DNA from: Candidatus Cloacimonadota bacterium
GTDB taxonomy: Bacteria; Cloacimonadota; Cloacimonadia; Cloacimonadales; JAFGVF01
DNA: 38,373 nt
Direction of reading: 5' to 3'
Assembly: GCA_016838885.1 (NCBI GenBank)
Contig: JAEKNW010000276.1
Span: forward strand, 1 to 38,373
Shown one piece after another: positions 6,788 through 14,774 of this stretch. Position 1 is the stretch's first letter, and every line of letters begins with the position of its first letter. Below the pieces are notes generated by a model. It saw nothing but the letters and a program-made list of their open reading frames with translations, ran no database searches and was not told the DNA's origin. The position numbers and the translations under genes are program-made.

Positions 6788-9645
6788 TAATCCCTTCCTT
6801 GCAAGAAAACTTTTGTTGGAAATAGAACTTCATCTATCAAATTTCCCTTATCAACTTCATTATATGTTTTTCCCTCAAATTCAAAAATCACCCAAGATGG
6901 ACTGGTATAATTAAATATCTCTTGGATATTATTGAGTTCTTTATCACTATTCCACAACCACATAGATACAGATTTATCAGAGTTGAAAGGATTCTGAGTA
7001 TTTATTAATATAGAATACTTACTTTGATCATATACAAGACCTTCATAAGTAAACTGATTTTTTCCAAAAATGAAGGATGGCGGAAGATAGGGTTGAAATA
7101 GATCAAATAAGGGATTATTATTGTATTCACCAATATAAATTATTGACTTCTCTTTCCATTTAGTAGCATCAAAGCTGGAGAGTGGCATCCTATCAATGGA
7201 GACTCCATTTGAGTGGAGAATATTGCCGATATTATAAATATCAGGGAATTGCTCACTAGCTTGATCTACTACAAAAAGGGGATTTTCTAAAAAGGTTCTT
7301 TTTAGATTATATATATGTTCCCGATTATCAAGATAACGATAGAGTTTATACTCAGGATCAATCTCCACTATAGTAGCATCAAAATCAAACTCCAGGGTAG
7401 TCTCTTCCTTGTCAATGTGATAGCTTGTTTGTATAAAATTATCTTTGTTTGATAACTTTATATCTAAGTCAAAATTACTATCTGCTCCTTTTGAACTGAA
7501 AATCTTAACTTGAGTTTTAGCTGTTTTCGTCTCAACATCATGGAGATAAACTCTGACCGGATATTTTTGTTCTATAAAGTCAGCTAACTCACTTACTCCA
7601 GTTATCTCTTGAAGTTGCTTGAAAAAATCAAAACCAGAAAGAGTTTGATTGTTTTTTAAGATATTTCTAATAGCCCTGAAGAAATTTGCTTCTCCGACTT
7701 TATTGTAGGTGTAATAGAGAATCATCCCACCAATTTTGAAGCCATTTACTGCACTATATTTATCTAAAGGGAAGGTAAATTGGTGCAAGGAGTTTATGTT
7801 AGTTCTAGGAATTGCACTAATATCTTCAAGAGCATCTTTGCGCCATAAATAGGCTTCTTTAGGTTTGTTAGCTTCTAACCATATATAATTAGCTACGAAG
7901 TTGGCTAAGATTTCTTGCCAGTTAGCACCATCTTCATTCCATAAGCATTGAGAGTTAATCCATATTTTTGCTAAATCATGCCCCAAAACAGCCGGAGTTA
8001 TAAAGATATCCTGAGTCTTAAATACATCCATGCTTACCAAGAGCATATTATCAAATGACTTATAGTTATTATCAGCAGATTGAATGACAGAGAAGTTTTC
8101 AAATCCCAGATCTCCAAAATAGTGCTTATAGACATTAAAATATTGCTCAGTGAAGTAGAGATAATCGTCTAGTAAGTCATATTCACTGTCAAAACTATAA
8201 TATGTTATAAAAATATCATCTACTTCAATACTTTTAGTGAAATAGATATCACCTATTACAGAAAAACCATATTCTTTATCAAAACTTTTCCAGGCATAAT
8301 AGATAGCATCCTTTTTCTGAGGAGTGATTGTTACTTCTGCCGGGGCAATAAATTTCATCTTATTGGGACCAAGCGCATTTACCTCATAGTGAGATTTCTC
8401 ACCCAAAGAAACAACAGGATGCCACATATATTCCTGAAGATTGAAGTGATAAGGTCTTTCAGCATTTTTTGGATAATCGTAAATATAGACAAAGTTTAGT
8501 TCTGTAGCTGATGTATTTAGAGTTAGTTGATTAAACTTCTCCTTAAAATCTATCTTAGTAAACTTTACTTCTTCTTTTCCATTGTAGATTTTCAGTTCTT
8601 TGATGTCTTTACTAACTAGAATTTTATTATTTTTAAAGTTTTGATTAAAGGTAACCTTATCTGAAACAGTTAGAATTCTAGCACTAGGCTCAAAAATAAA
8701 AGAGATGTTATGTTTATCAATTGCTAGAAACTCGGAACTATCAGCTTTATCATTTATAGGCAGAGATGGCTCATCACGATGATACATGATAACATATTCA
8801 CTTAAGCCATAGTTTCTATAATCCCACACAAGGGGTTGGTTGGTGGGATGATATACAGGGGAAATGGAGGCAAGCTTTAAGTTAGGATTTAAGAGTTCTA
8901 ACTTCTGAAAAATCCCATAATGATTAACAGAGTGAAAATTTCCGTTAATATGAAAAATCTTAGCTTCATGGTGATCTTCTAAATACTCAAAGATTGTTTC
9001 AGCCATGGTATCATCTTTTAAAGAATGAGCTAGATATAATCTCTCTAAAATCAGTGGGTCAACTTGTTCAGAACCTCCACTCGTTATATCTCTCATTTGC
9101 TCAAAAAACATCTGTTTGTATCTATTATCAAAAGGTTTAAACTCTCTAGCATAAAAGTCTCTCTCATTATCAGCTAACTTATCAAGAGCTGAATAACCCT
9201 TACGTGCTACTAATCCTGAAATATCAATAGGAACATTAGTAGCCAACACTTTAATGCTGTCTCTTTTAGCTAGTTCAATAAGACCGGCATAAGCTTCTTG
9301 ATAATTAGACCAAAGATTAGAGTGAGCATCTAATTGCTCATAAGAGTATTCATCACTTAGAAATTTATTCAAGGCAGATTGATCTTTGCGACTAAAAGAC
9401 TCCATGCCTAAAACAAAATTAGGATCCACCCGAGTTAGTTCCTTAAGAAGCTCTTTTTCTATGTGATGAAGTAGTGAATCATCGTGAAGTTCACCAAAAA
9501 AGACTACATCCTTTGTGGCAAGTTCCTGAACTAACTGGGAAAAACTTATTTCGCTTCCAGTTTCTGATTTAATAATTTTATAATCTAAAGAATAGCCTAG
9601 GACAATCATAACAAGTAAGATCAGGGTTATAAGTATTTTTTTCAT
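6787..9645 (-). CDS. Secreted ChaN-like protein fused to an inactive-looking M1 peptidase module
   Basis: 952 residues with an N-terminal signal peptide (KK then a hydrophobic stretch to about residue 18). Residues 25 to about 290 form a ChaN/DUF399-type domain (GELHDD 51-56, MESFSR 81-86, NGNFHS 234-239). The rest looks like an M1-family aminopeptidase: an N-terminal beta domain (about 311-470), then a thermolysin-like region. Where active M1 enzymes have HEXXH followed by a distant Glu ligand, this protein has GHDLAKIW (555-562) and NFVAN. The catalytic Glu is Asp, the second zinc His is Lys and the third ligand is missing, so it is probably not a peptidase. The gene lies 17 bp downstream of a stand-alone ChaN paralogue with the same GELHDDSLLHH motif, which suggests duplication and domain gain. 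Function unknown; cell-envelope location is likely. Confidence 0.8.
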   Translation of the reverse strand: MKKILITLILLVMIVLGYSLDYKIIKSETGSEISFSQLVQELATKDVVFFGELHDDSLLHHIEKELLKELTRVDPNFVLGMESFSRKDQSALNKFLSDEYSYEQLDAHSNLWSNYQEAYAGLIELAKRDSIKVLATNVPIDISGLVARKGYSALDKLADNERDFYAREFKPFDNRYKQMFFEQMRDITSGGSEQVDPLILERLYLAHSLKDDTMAETIFEYLEDHHEAKIFHINGNFHSVNHYGIFQKLELLNPNLKLASISPVYHPTNQPLVWDYRNYGLSEYVIMYHRDEPSLPINDKADSSEFLAIDKHNISFIFEPSARILTVSDKVTFNQNFKNNKILVSKDIKELKIYNGKEEVKFTKIDFKEKFNQLTLNTSATELNFVYIYDYPKNAERPYHFNLQEYMWHPVVSLGEKSHYEVNALGPNKMKFIAPAEVTITPQKKDAIYYAWKSFDKEYGFSVIGDIYFTKSIEVDDIFITYYSFDSEYDLLDDYLYFTEQYFNVYKHYFGDLGFENFSVIQSADNNYKSFDNMLLVSMDVFKTQDIFITPAVLGHDLAKIWINSQCLWNEDGANWQEILANFVANYIWLEANKPKEAYLWRKDALEDISAIPRTNINSLHQFTFPLDKYSAVNGFKIGGMILYYTYNKVGEANFFRAIRNILKNNQTLSGFDFFKQLQEITGVSELADFIEQKYPVRVYLHDVETKTAKTQVKIFSSKGADSNFDLDIKLSNKDNFIQTSYHIDKEETTLEFDFDATIVEIDPEYKLYRYLDNREHIYNLKRTFLENPLFVVDQASEQFPDIYNIGNILHSNGVSIDRMPLSSFDATKWKEKSIIYIGEYNNNPLFDLFQPYLPPSFIFGKNQFTYEGLVYDQSKYSILINTQNPFNSDKSVSMWLWNSDKELNNIQEIFNYTSPSWVIFEFEGKTYNEVDKGNLIDEVLFPTKVFLQGRD

Positions 9646-9662
9646 TTATAATTAAATCCTTA

Positions 9663-10550
9663 TTATTGCTTTCTTTGCATGAGAATCAAATAATCCCCGG
9701 CATCAGTGTATTCTGGATTCCACTCTATTTCCTGGGTCTCTGTAAAAATAACAGGAGCAATAACTGCGATTTTTAAGTCCTTGTTTAACAAGGCTAATTT
9801 TTGGGCTGTTCCTAAAAAGTAGCGACTATGAAAATCTCCATTAATATGCAATACTTTTCGCTTAGGATTGTTGTTAAGGTAGTGATAAATAGATTCAGCC
9901 ATAGTGTCATCTTTCAAACATTGAGCCTTATAAATATTCAAAATTCTATCTTCACTTGATTTATTTGGCATTCCGTGGTCAAACATGCCTTTCATGGTAG
10001 CATAGAATTCAGTCTTGTATCTATCATCTAAGACCACTAATTTTTCAGCAATGTACTTCTTTTCACCAGCATCGATTTTATCTAAGGCTTCTTCCCCACC
10101 TTTTGCTAACATAGAAGCATATCGTCTAGGAACATTGGCAGCAATTACATCTCTTTGATACTTTTTAGCAAGCTGAAGCAAAGGTTCATAGTCTGTCTCA
10201 TGATTAGGCCATAACCTGGCTTGCTCTGAAAACTCTTGATAACTTAACTCACCTCTAACATATTTTGTCAGCTCATTTTGATTATCACGTTCAAACATCT
10301 CCATGGATAGGACTAGGTCTTCGTCATTAGTTACTAATTTTTGAAAAAGCTCTGCCTCTAAATGATGAAGCAGAGAGTCGTCGTGTAACTCACCAAAAAA
10401 TATAACATCATAGTTGAGTAGCTCTTCAGTTAGATTTTCCAGATTAAAAGGTTTTCCACTTTCTGATTCAACAATTTTATACTCTTGAGCATTTGTAGCT
10501 GTTAAAGTGAATAGCATAACTGCAATAATTATCAAGTTAAGATAAGTCAT
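9663..10550 (-). CDS. ChaN family (DUF399-like) exported protein
   Basis: A 295-residue protein with a signal peptide (cleavage likely after TATNA, residue 21) and a complete ChaN-like domain: GELHDD (53-58), MEMFER (83-88), NVPRRYA (139-145) and NGDFHSRYFLG (237-247). Campylobacter ChaN is an iron-regulated haem-binding lipoprotein. No lipobox cysteine is visible here, so this copy looks periplasmic or membrane-tethered by its leader. Its start overlaps the yigZ stop in an ATGA junction and it precedes a longer ChaN fusion gene. Haem binding is known for the family member, not shown here. Confidence 0.85.
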   Translation of the reverse strand: MTYLNLIIIAVMLFTLTATNAQEYKIVESESGKPFNLENLTEELLNYDVIFFGELHDDSLLHHLEAELFQKLVTNDEDLVLSMEMFERDNQNELTKYVRGELSYQEFSEQARLWPNHETDYEPLLQLAKKYQRDVIAANVPRRYASMLAKGGEEALDKIDAGEKKYIAEKLVVLDDRYKTEFYATMKGMFDHGMPNKSSEDRILNIYKAQCLKDDTMAESIYHYLNNNPKRKVLHINGDFHSRYFLGTAQKLALLNKDLKIAVIAPVIFTETQEIEWNPEYTDAGDYLILMQRKQ

Positions 10551-11179
10551 TTTTCCTCTTTTTTATATTTAATTTTATTATTCGCACCTAAATCTTCTAA
10601 TAACTCAGAAAATTCAGCTATATATTCTTCTTTAATCTTTATTTTTAAATGGACATCAATTCCAAAATTGGTCTCACTAATTTCTAAATCAAGCTGTTTT
10701 AGCTTATGAGTTAGGATGTTGTGATAATCATAAGTTGTATATATAGAATAATAATGGTAATCTACTAGTTCTTCAACCTGATTAAGTTCAATAGCTCTTT
10801 CAGTAACTCCGCCATAAGCATCAATCAGCCCCCTAATCCCTAACTTAACTCCACCAAAATAGCGGGTTACTACAAGAACAATATTTGTTAAATCACTCTT
10901 ATTAATAGCATTCAGAATTGGTTTTCCGGCAGTACCTGAAGGCTCACCATTATCAGAACTATGAGCATAATCTCCATTCTTACCTATAACATAAGCCCAA
11001 CAATTATGATTCGCAGTCTTGTGGTCCTTACTGATCTTACTTATAAACTCTTTAGCATCATCTACATGCTCTATATACTTTAAGTTAACTATAAATCTAC
11101 TTCTTTCTATCTTCTCTTCATAACTATCTTCATTGATTATTCTCTGCACATTTTCCTCTATTAAATTATTCCTAATCAC
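10547..11179 (-). CDS. YigZ/IMPACT family protein
   Basis: A 210-residue member of the UPF0029/IMPACT family (E. coli YigZ is 204). The family core is intact: NHNCWAY (57-63), DNGEPSGTAGKPIL (76-89) and VTRYFGGVKLG (104-114) followed by the GLIDAYGG segment. A short C-terminal ferredoxin-like domain (DUF1949 type) follows. Bacterial members are poorly understood; nucleic-acid or translation-related binding has been suggested from structure and from the eukaryotic IMPACT/YIH1 regulators of Gcn2. It lies 29 bp after the AMMECR1 gene. Confidence 0.9.
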   Translation of the reverse strand: MIRNNLIEENVQRIINEDSYEEKIERSRFIVNLKYIEHVDDAKEFISKISKDHKTANHNCWAYVIGKNGDYAHSSDNGEPSGTAGKPILNAINKSDLTNIVLVVTRYFGGVKLGIRGLIDAYGGVTERAIELNQVEELVDYHYYSIYTTYDYHNILTHKLKQLDLEISETNFGIDVHLKIKIKEEYIAEFSELLEDLGANNKIKYKKEEK

Positions 11180-11208
11180 AATAATTTATGATAAGAAATA
11201 AGTCAACT

Positions 11209-11763
11209 CTAATGTGTCTCGCTATCTGAAATAATAATCGTAGCAAAAGTATAGACCTTACACTCATCATCTTCCCAAGTAAAAGATGGTAAACCTGCTT
11301 TATGGCAAGCTTCATTTAAGAAGATTATTTTATCATAATCTCGATCAACTGCCTCTTTGGGGAATATCAAGCCTTCTCCCTCAGGATGAGCAACATATAA
11401 TCCATGCTTTCCAATCTCAATCTCCTTCTCTCCATAAACTTGATGTAAGGCAGAAAATATATCTATTTGAATGGTGAGATATGGTAGTTCATATTTTTCT
11501 AACTTAGGATAAGTATCACTTCCAGCACATAAAGCTTTTGCTAATTCTGTAACGCTCTCCATTACACATTGTTCTGAATCAACATATCCTAAACTACCTC
11601 GAAGTATTTCGTCTACAAATATGGTTAGAAAAATCCCATGCTTCTTACCTAAGATTGTTGTAGTTGGAATCACATAATTATATTCAGTACCATTTAAATA
11701 ATTCTCGATGACCTCTCGGGCGTGTTTTAATAATTTATCCTTAATTTGCTTAGTAACTCTCAT
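11209..11763 (-). CDS. AMMECR1 domain protein
   Basis: A 184-residue stand-alone AMMECR1 domain. The hallmark LRGC(I/L)G segment is present as LRGSLGYVD (residues about 55-63), with serine in place of the usual cysteine. A central EYELPYLTIQIDIFSAL-type strand and a GLIFPKEA segment follow. In many prokaryotes AMMECR1 is found with Memo-like and radical SAM proteins; neither partner is in this window. It is the first gene of the nine-gene leftward operon, with an AGGA ribosome binding site. Its upstream region is occupied by a palindromic repeat element and the terminator of the phosphofructokinase gene. Biochemical role unknown. Confidence 0.85.
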   Translation of the reverse strand: MRVTKQIKDKLLKHAREVIENYLNGTEYNYVIPTTTILGKKHGIFLTIFVDEILRGSLGYVDSEQCVMESVTELAKALCAGSDTYPKLEKYELPYLTIQIDIFSALHQVYGEKEIEIGKHGLYVAHPEGEGLIFPKEAVDRDYDKIIFLNEACHKAGLPSFTWEDDECKVYTFATIIISDSETH

Positions 11764-11791
11764 AAAAGAAATCCTTTGCTTTGAACTGTTA

Positions 11792-11876
11792 AACCCAAAT
11801 AATGCAGTAGACTTTTGTGAATAGCACTATATTCTTCTGCACTCTTCCCTAAAATTCTATTACATCATTCAGGGTA
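11792..11876. repeat. Internally deleted copy of the quasi-palindromic element
   Basis: The left arm starts AACCCAAATAATGCAGTAGA and continues through AATAGCACTATATTCTT, matching the reverse complement of the right arm of the 38209-38373 element. The right arm (ACTCTTC to CAGGGT) matches the arm at about 71-104. The AT-rich core between the arms seen in the full copy is missing, so the arms nearly abut and form one long imperfect hairpin. It separates the AMMECR1 operon from the phosphofructokinase terminator and may carry or displace the operon's promoter. Confidence 0.75.
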
Positions 11877-11923
11877 AATACCAATATCTCATACAAATTA
11901 TAATAGCTTTATAATAGAATAAT

Positions 11924-11950
11924 GAGTGCAACAAGAACTTTGTTACACTC
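11924..11950 (-). terminator. Candidate terminator after the phosphofructokinase gene
   Basis: GAGTG-x-AACAA and TTGTT-x-CACTC form a 10-bp stem interrupted by one mismatch, with a 5-base loop. It starts 11 bp past the stop codon of the phosphofructokinase gene. The minus-strand sequence after it is AT-rich but not a clean U-run. Confidence 0.6.
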
Positions 11951-11961
11951 AATATTTTATA

Positions 11962-13173
11962 CTACAAAATCTTATCAGCTCTTGGCACACGTAAGCGATG
12001 AGCTTGCTTGAACCCTGAACCGACTAAAGGACGACAATAGAAGAGAAAATCTTGAGTAACATTATTTCCTTCCGGAGTAATGAAAGTGTCTGGCATTACT
12101 CTAGTCTTCCCAGCAACATCTTCTAACTTCTCCAAAGAGTAATTTACTGAATAAGAACCAGTTCTTTTTATACTTATAGAGCCGTCTAAGTTATGCCATA
12201 TAGCAAAATGAGCTGCCTTCTCACCTACTTCGCGGGCTTCTTGTTGATCGACATCAGAGACACAATCCAAAAATGATCTTTGAAGATAACCAAAAGTATC
12301 TGATCTAACTCGCTTTATTTTCAGCTTATTGCGAATCTCATCTGCTAACAAATCTCCTAAAGCACCTGTCCCTGAGAGTTGAACGTTTCCATGTGCATCC
12401 CTCTCTTCGTGCTTAGACAGCTTAGTTATAATGGGAATTCCATTCTCATCCGAAATACCTTCTGAAACAGCGATTACACAACGTCCGTACTTAGCATAAG
12501 TATTCTTAACATCTTCTAAAAACTTACTAATCATGAATTTTCTTTCAGGAAGATAGATTAAGTGGGGACCGTCATCAGGATATTTCTTGGCAAGGGCTGA
12601 AGCAGCAGTTAAAAAACCTGCATGCCTTCCCATTACAACACCGATATAGACACCAGGTAAAGCTCTGTTATCTAAATTGGCTCCGGCGAAAGCTGTAGCA
12701 ACAAACCTAGCAGCTGATCCATAACCAGGGGTATGATCATTCAAAACTAAGTCATTATCAATAGTTTTAGGAATATGGATTGCCCTGAATTCATAAGATG
12801 CTTTCTCAGCTTCATTATTAACTATTCTTACTGTATCAGAGGAGTCATTACCTCCGATATAGAAGAAATATCTAACATCGTGAGCTTTTAAGACTTTAAA
12901 CATCTCTTGGCAATACTTTATGTCAGGTTTAACTCTTGTTGAGAGTAAAGCTGACGAGGGAGTTTGAGCTACTTTTTCTAAGTTATTTGTGGTTTCTTGA
13001 CTAAGATCAAAAAAGTTCTCGTTAAGAATCCCATCTACACCATGCTCAGCTCCGTAAACTCGTGTTACTTGTTGAAATTTACGTGACTCTAATACGACTC
13101 CTACCAGTGATTGATTTATCACTGCTGTAGGTCCTCCGCCTTGAGCCACCACAACTTTTCCTTCTAATTTCAT
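11962..13173 (-). CDS. Pyrophosphate-type 6-phosphofructokinase
   Basis: A 403-residue phosphofructokinase. The glycine-rich loop AQGGGPTAVIN (10-20), GGND (107-110), PKTIDND (135-141) and MGRHAGF (181-187) are clear. In ATP enzymes the second motif is GGDG and the third PGTID. Asp110 and Lys136 here are the residues associated with pyrophosphate use, so the enzyme probably phosphorylates fructose 6-phosphate with PPi reversibly and can serve glycolysis and gluconeogenesis. A strong GGAGG ribosome binding site lies 5 bp before the ATG. It is the last gene of the kinase-barrel-SPFH unit, 41 bp after the SPFH gene, and is followed by a hairpin. Confidence 0.93.
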   Translation of the reverse strand: MKLEGKVVVAQGGGPTAVINQSLVGVVLESRKFQQVTRVYGAEHGVDGILNENFFDLSQETTNNLEKVAQTPSSALLSTRVKPDIKYCQEMFKVLKAHDVRYFFYIGGNDSSDTVRIVNNEAEKASYEFRAIHIPKTIDNDLVLNDHTPGYGSAARFVATAFAGANLDNRALPGVYIGVVMGRHAGFLTAASALAKKYPDDGPHLIYLPERKFMISKFLEDVKNTYAKYGRCVIAVSEGISDENGIPIITKLSKHEERDAHGNVQLSGTGALGDLLADEIRNKLKIKRVRSDTFGYLQRSFLDCVSDVDQQEAREVGEKAAHFAIWHNLDGSISIKRTGSYSVNYSLEKLEDVAGKTRVMPDTFITPEGNNVTQDFLFYCRPLVGSGFKQAHRLRVPRADKIL

Positions 13174-13214
13174 TAATCCTCCGTGATTAATTTATCTTAT
13201 TTTTTTTCTTATAT

Positions 13215-14144
13215 TTACTTACCTTGATTTAAGTCAAGAATTAACGGCATTCCTGAAGCAGTAGCACTGGTAGGTGCAATTACAAAAGTAGTGTTATTGC
13301 TGTTAGCTAACTCTTTATAGGCTTGTACGGCTTCATATTGAATATAGAGAGGGGTAAGCTTATCCTGGATAATCGCTTGAGCATCAGCAATACCTTGGGC
13401 TGTTACAGTTCTGATTTCAGCATCTTTTGCTGCCTTATCTAACTCTAATGCTTTTGTTTCTAAATTCTGTTCTTGCACTAACTTGTTTTCAATAGAGTTC
13501 TTAACTGATTGAGGAGGATCAACTTTTCTTATCAAAACTCTGTCAGTAGTAATACCCTTTGTGTCAATAATTTCTTTAAGTTCAAACTCCATCTCTTGAG
13601 AAAATTGTTCTCTCTTTTCAATAGTCTCTTTAAAAGAGTATTTTGTTGCCACATTGCGTGTAACATTTCTCACTGAAGGCCTAATAATCTTTGCTTTTAA
13701 ATCAATATTATTCTTGGCAATGTTCTTATAAATATCCGTTACTAAATCTGCGTTAATCGTGTACCACACAGAGAGATCAATAGTAAGCTCTAAATTATCT
13801 CGAGTAATAACTTTGATAGCATCATCTCCAATAACATCACCTTCGTTAGGAATAGATGATAAAGTATATTCTTGCAACCTTACTTCAAAAGTAACTATTT
13901 CAATAAAAGGGTTCTTAAGATTAAATCCATCCCTGAGAGTAGTGTCAAGAACTCTTCCGAAGAATACTTGAACTCCAACCTCGCCTGGGTTAATAATGAC
14001 AAAACTCTGGGATAAAATAGCTATAATACCTATTAAAGTAATTATATTCCCAGCCATTTTTGTCTCTTTTTTCATTTGAGATCTACCAACAAAAAACGTG
14101 ATTATTCCAATAATAATCCCACTAATTCCTAATACAGCAATCAT
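13215..14144 (-). CDS. SPFH/prohibitin-family membrane protein
   Basis: 309 residues with two N-terminal hydrophobic segments (about 1-20 and 33-52), then the SPFH (band 7) fold starting at INPGEVGVQVFFGRV. A charged, alanine-rich helix (about 225-265) follows, as in prohibitin and HflC relatives. Family members form large ring-shaped membrane assemblies that influence proteolysis or lipid organisation. No NfeD or protease partner is adjacent; it sits 12 bp after a small beta-barrel gene and 41 bp before phosphofructokinase. The specific role is unknown. Confidence 0.85.
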   Translation of the reverse strand: MIAVLGISGIIIGIITFFVGRSQMKKETKMAGNIITLIGIIAILSQSFVIINPGEVGVQVFFGRVLDTTLRDGFNLKNPFIEIVTFEVRLQEYTLSSIPNEGDVIGDDAIKVITRDNLELTIDLSVWYTINADLVTDIYKNIAKNNIDLKAKIIRPSVRNVTRNVATKYSFKETIEKREQFSQEMEFELKEIIDTKGITTDRVLIRKVDPPQSVKNSIENKLVQEQNLETKALELDKAAKDAEIRTVTAQGIADAQAIIQDKLTPLYIQYEAVQAYKELANSNNTTFVIAPTSATASGMPLILDLNQGK

Positions 14145-14156
14145 TCTAACTCCTTT

Positions 14157-14732
14157 TTAAAACTTAACAATTATCCCACCTTGGGGAATATAGGTTATAA
14201 TTTTCATTTTTGACGATATTGAAAGAGGTAATTCAACAATTAATGATATATATTTACTCAACTGAAAATCTAGACCTATACCAGGTCCAAAATAATAACT
14301 ATTATCATTTCTTATCTTTTTTACAGGTGAACCAACTTGCCCACCAGCTGCATATTCCTGAGTATATTTTTTTGTATAATCAATTTCATAACTTGCTCCT
14401 ACAAAATAATAAAACTTAGTGAATTCACTCTCTCTTAAAGTTTTCAAATACATAAAACTCAACCAGCCATCGACATCCCAACCATTTTTAGTCAAGAAAT
14501 CACCATAATAATCTGCTGGAAACTTGGGAACATTATCAGCATTAGACAAAAGTCCAAGGGTAAATTGAACCCCCTGATCGTCAAAATAGTGCCGGTAAGT
14601 TGCTCCAATTCCTGAGATAGTACCTGCTGTAAAACCTAGCCCCCTATTAAACTCCTCAGCACTAAGCCCCAACGTTGATAAACACATAACAATGATTAAA
14701 ATTAATCCACTAACCTTCATAGAATTTCTCAT
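14157..14732 (-). CDS. Small exported beta-barrel-like protein
   Basis: A 191-residue protein with a signal peptide (hydrophobic core VSGLILIIVMCLSTLGLSA, cleavage near residue 25). Alternating hydrophobic strands ending in aromatic residues follow, and the last residues (GGIIVKF) end in Phe as outer-membrane barrels often do. A GGAG ribosome binding site supports the first Met rather than Met5. No specific family is recognised. It sits between the sensor kinase (42 bp upstream) and the SPFH gene. Confidence 0.75.
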   Translation of the reverse strand: MRNSMKVSGLILIIVMCLSTLGLSAEEFNRGLGFTAGTISGIGATYRHYFDDQGVQFTLGLLSNADNVPKFPADYYGDFLTKNGWDVDGWLSFMYLKTLRESEFTKFYYFVGASYEIDYTKKYTQEYAAGGQVGSPVKKIRNDNSYYFGPGIGLDFQLSKYISLIVELPLSISSKMKIITYIPQGGIIVKF

Positions 14733-14774
14733 TTTTTTCTCCTTTACTTTTAAGTTTTTTTTTATAAATCTAAA

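Noticed and set aside
7960-7985. An active M1 metallopeptidase site
   Set aside because: The region encodes GHDLAKIW rather than HEXXH and the downstream Glu ligand is missing, so an active zinc site is not supported.
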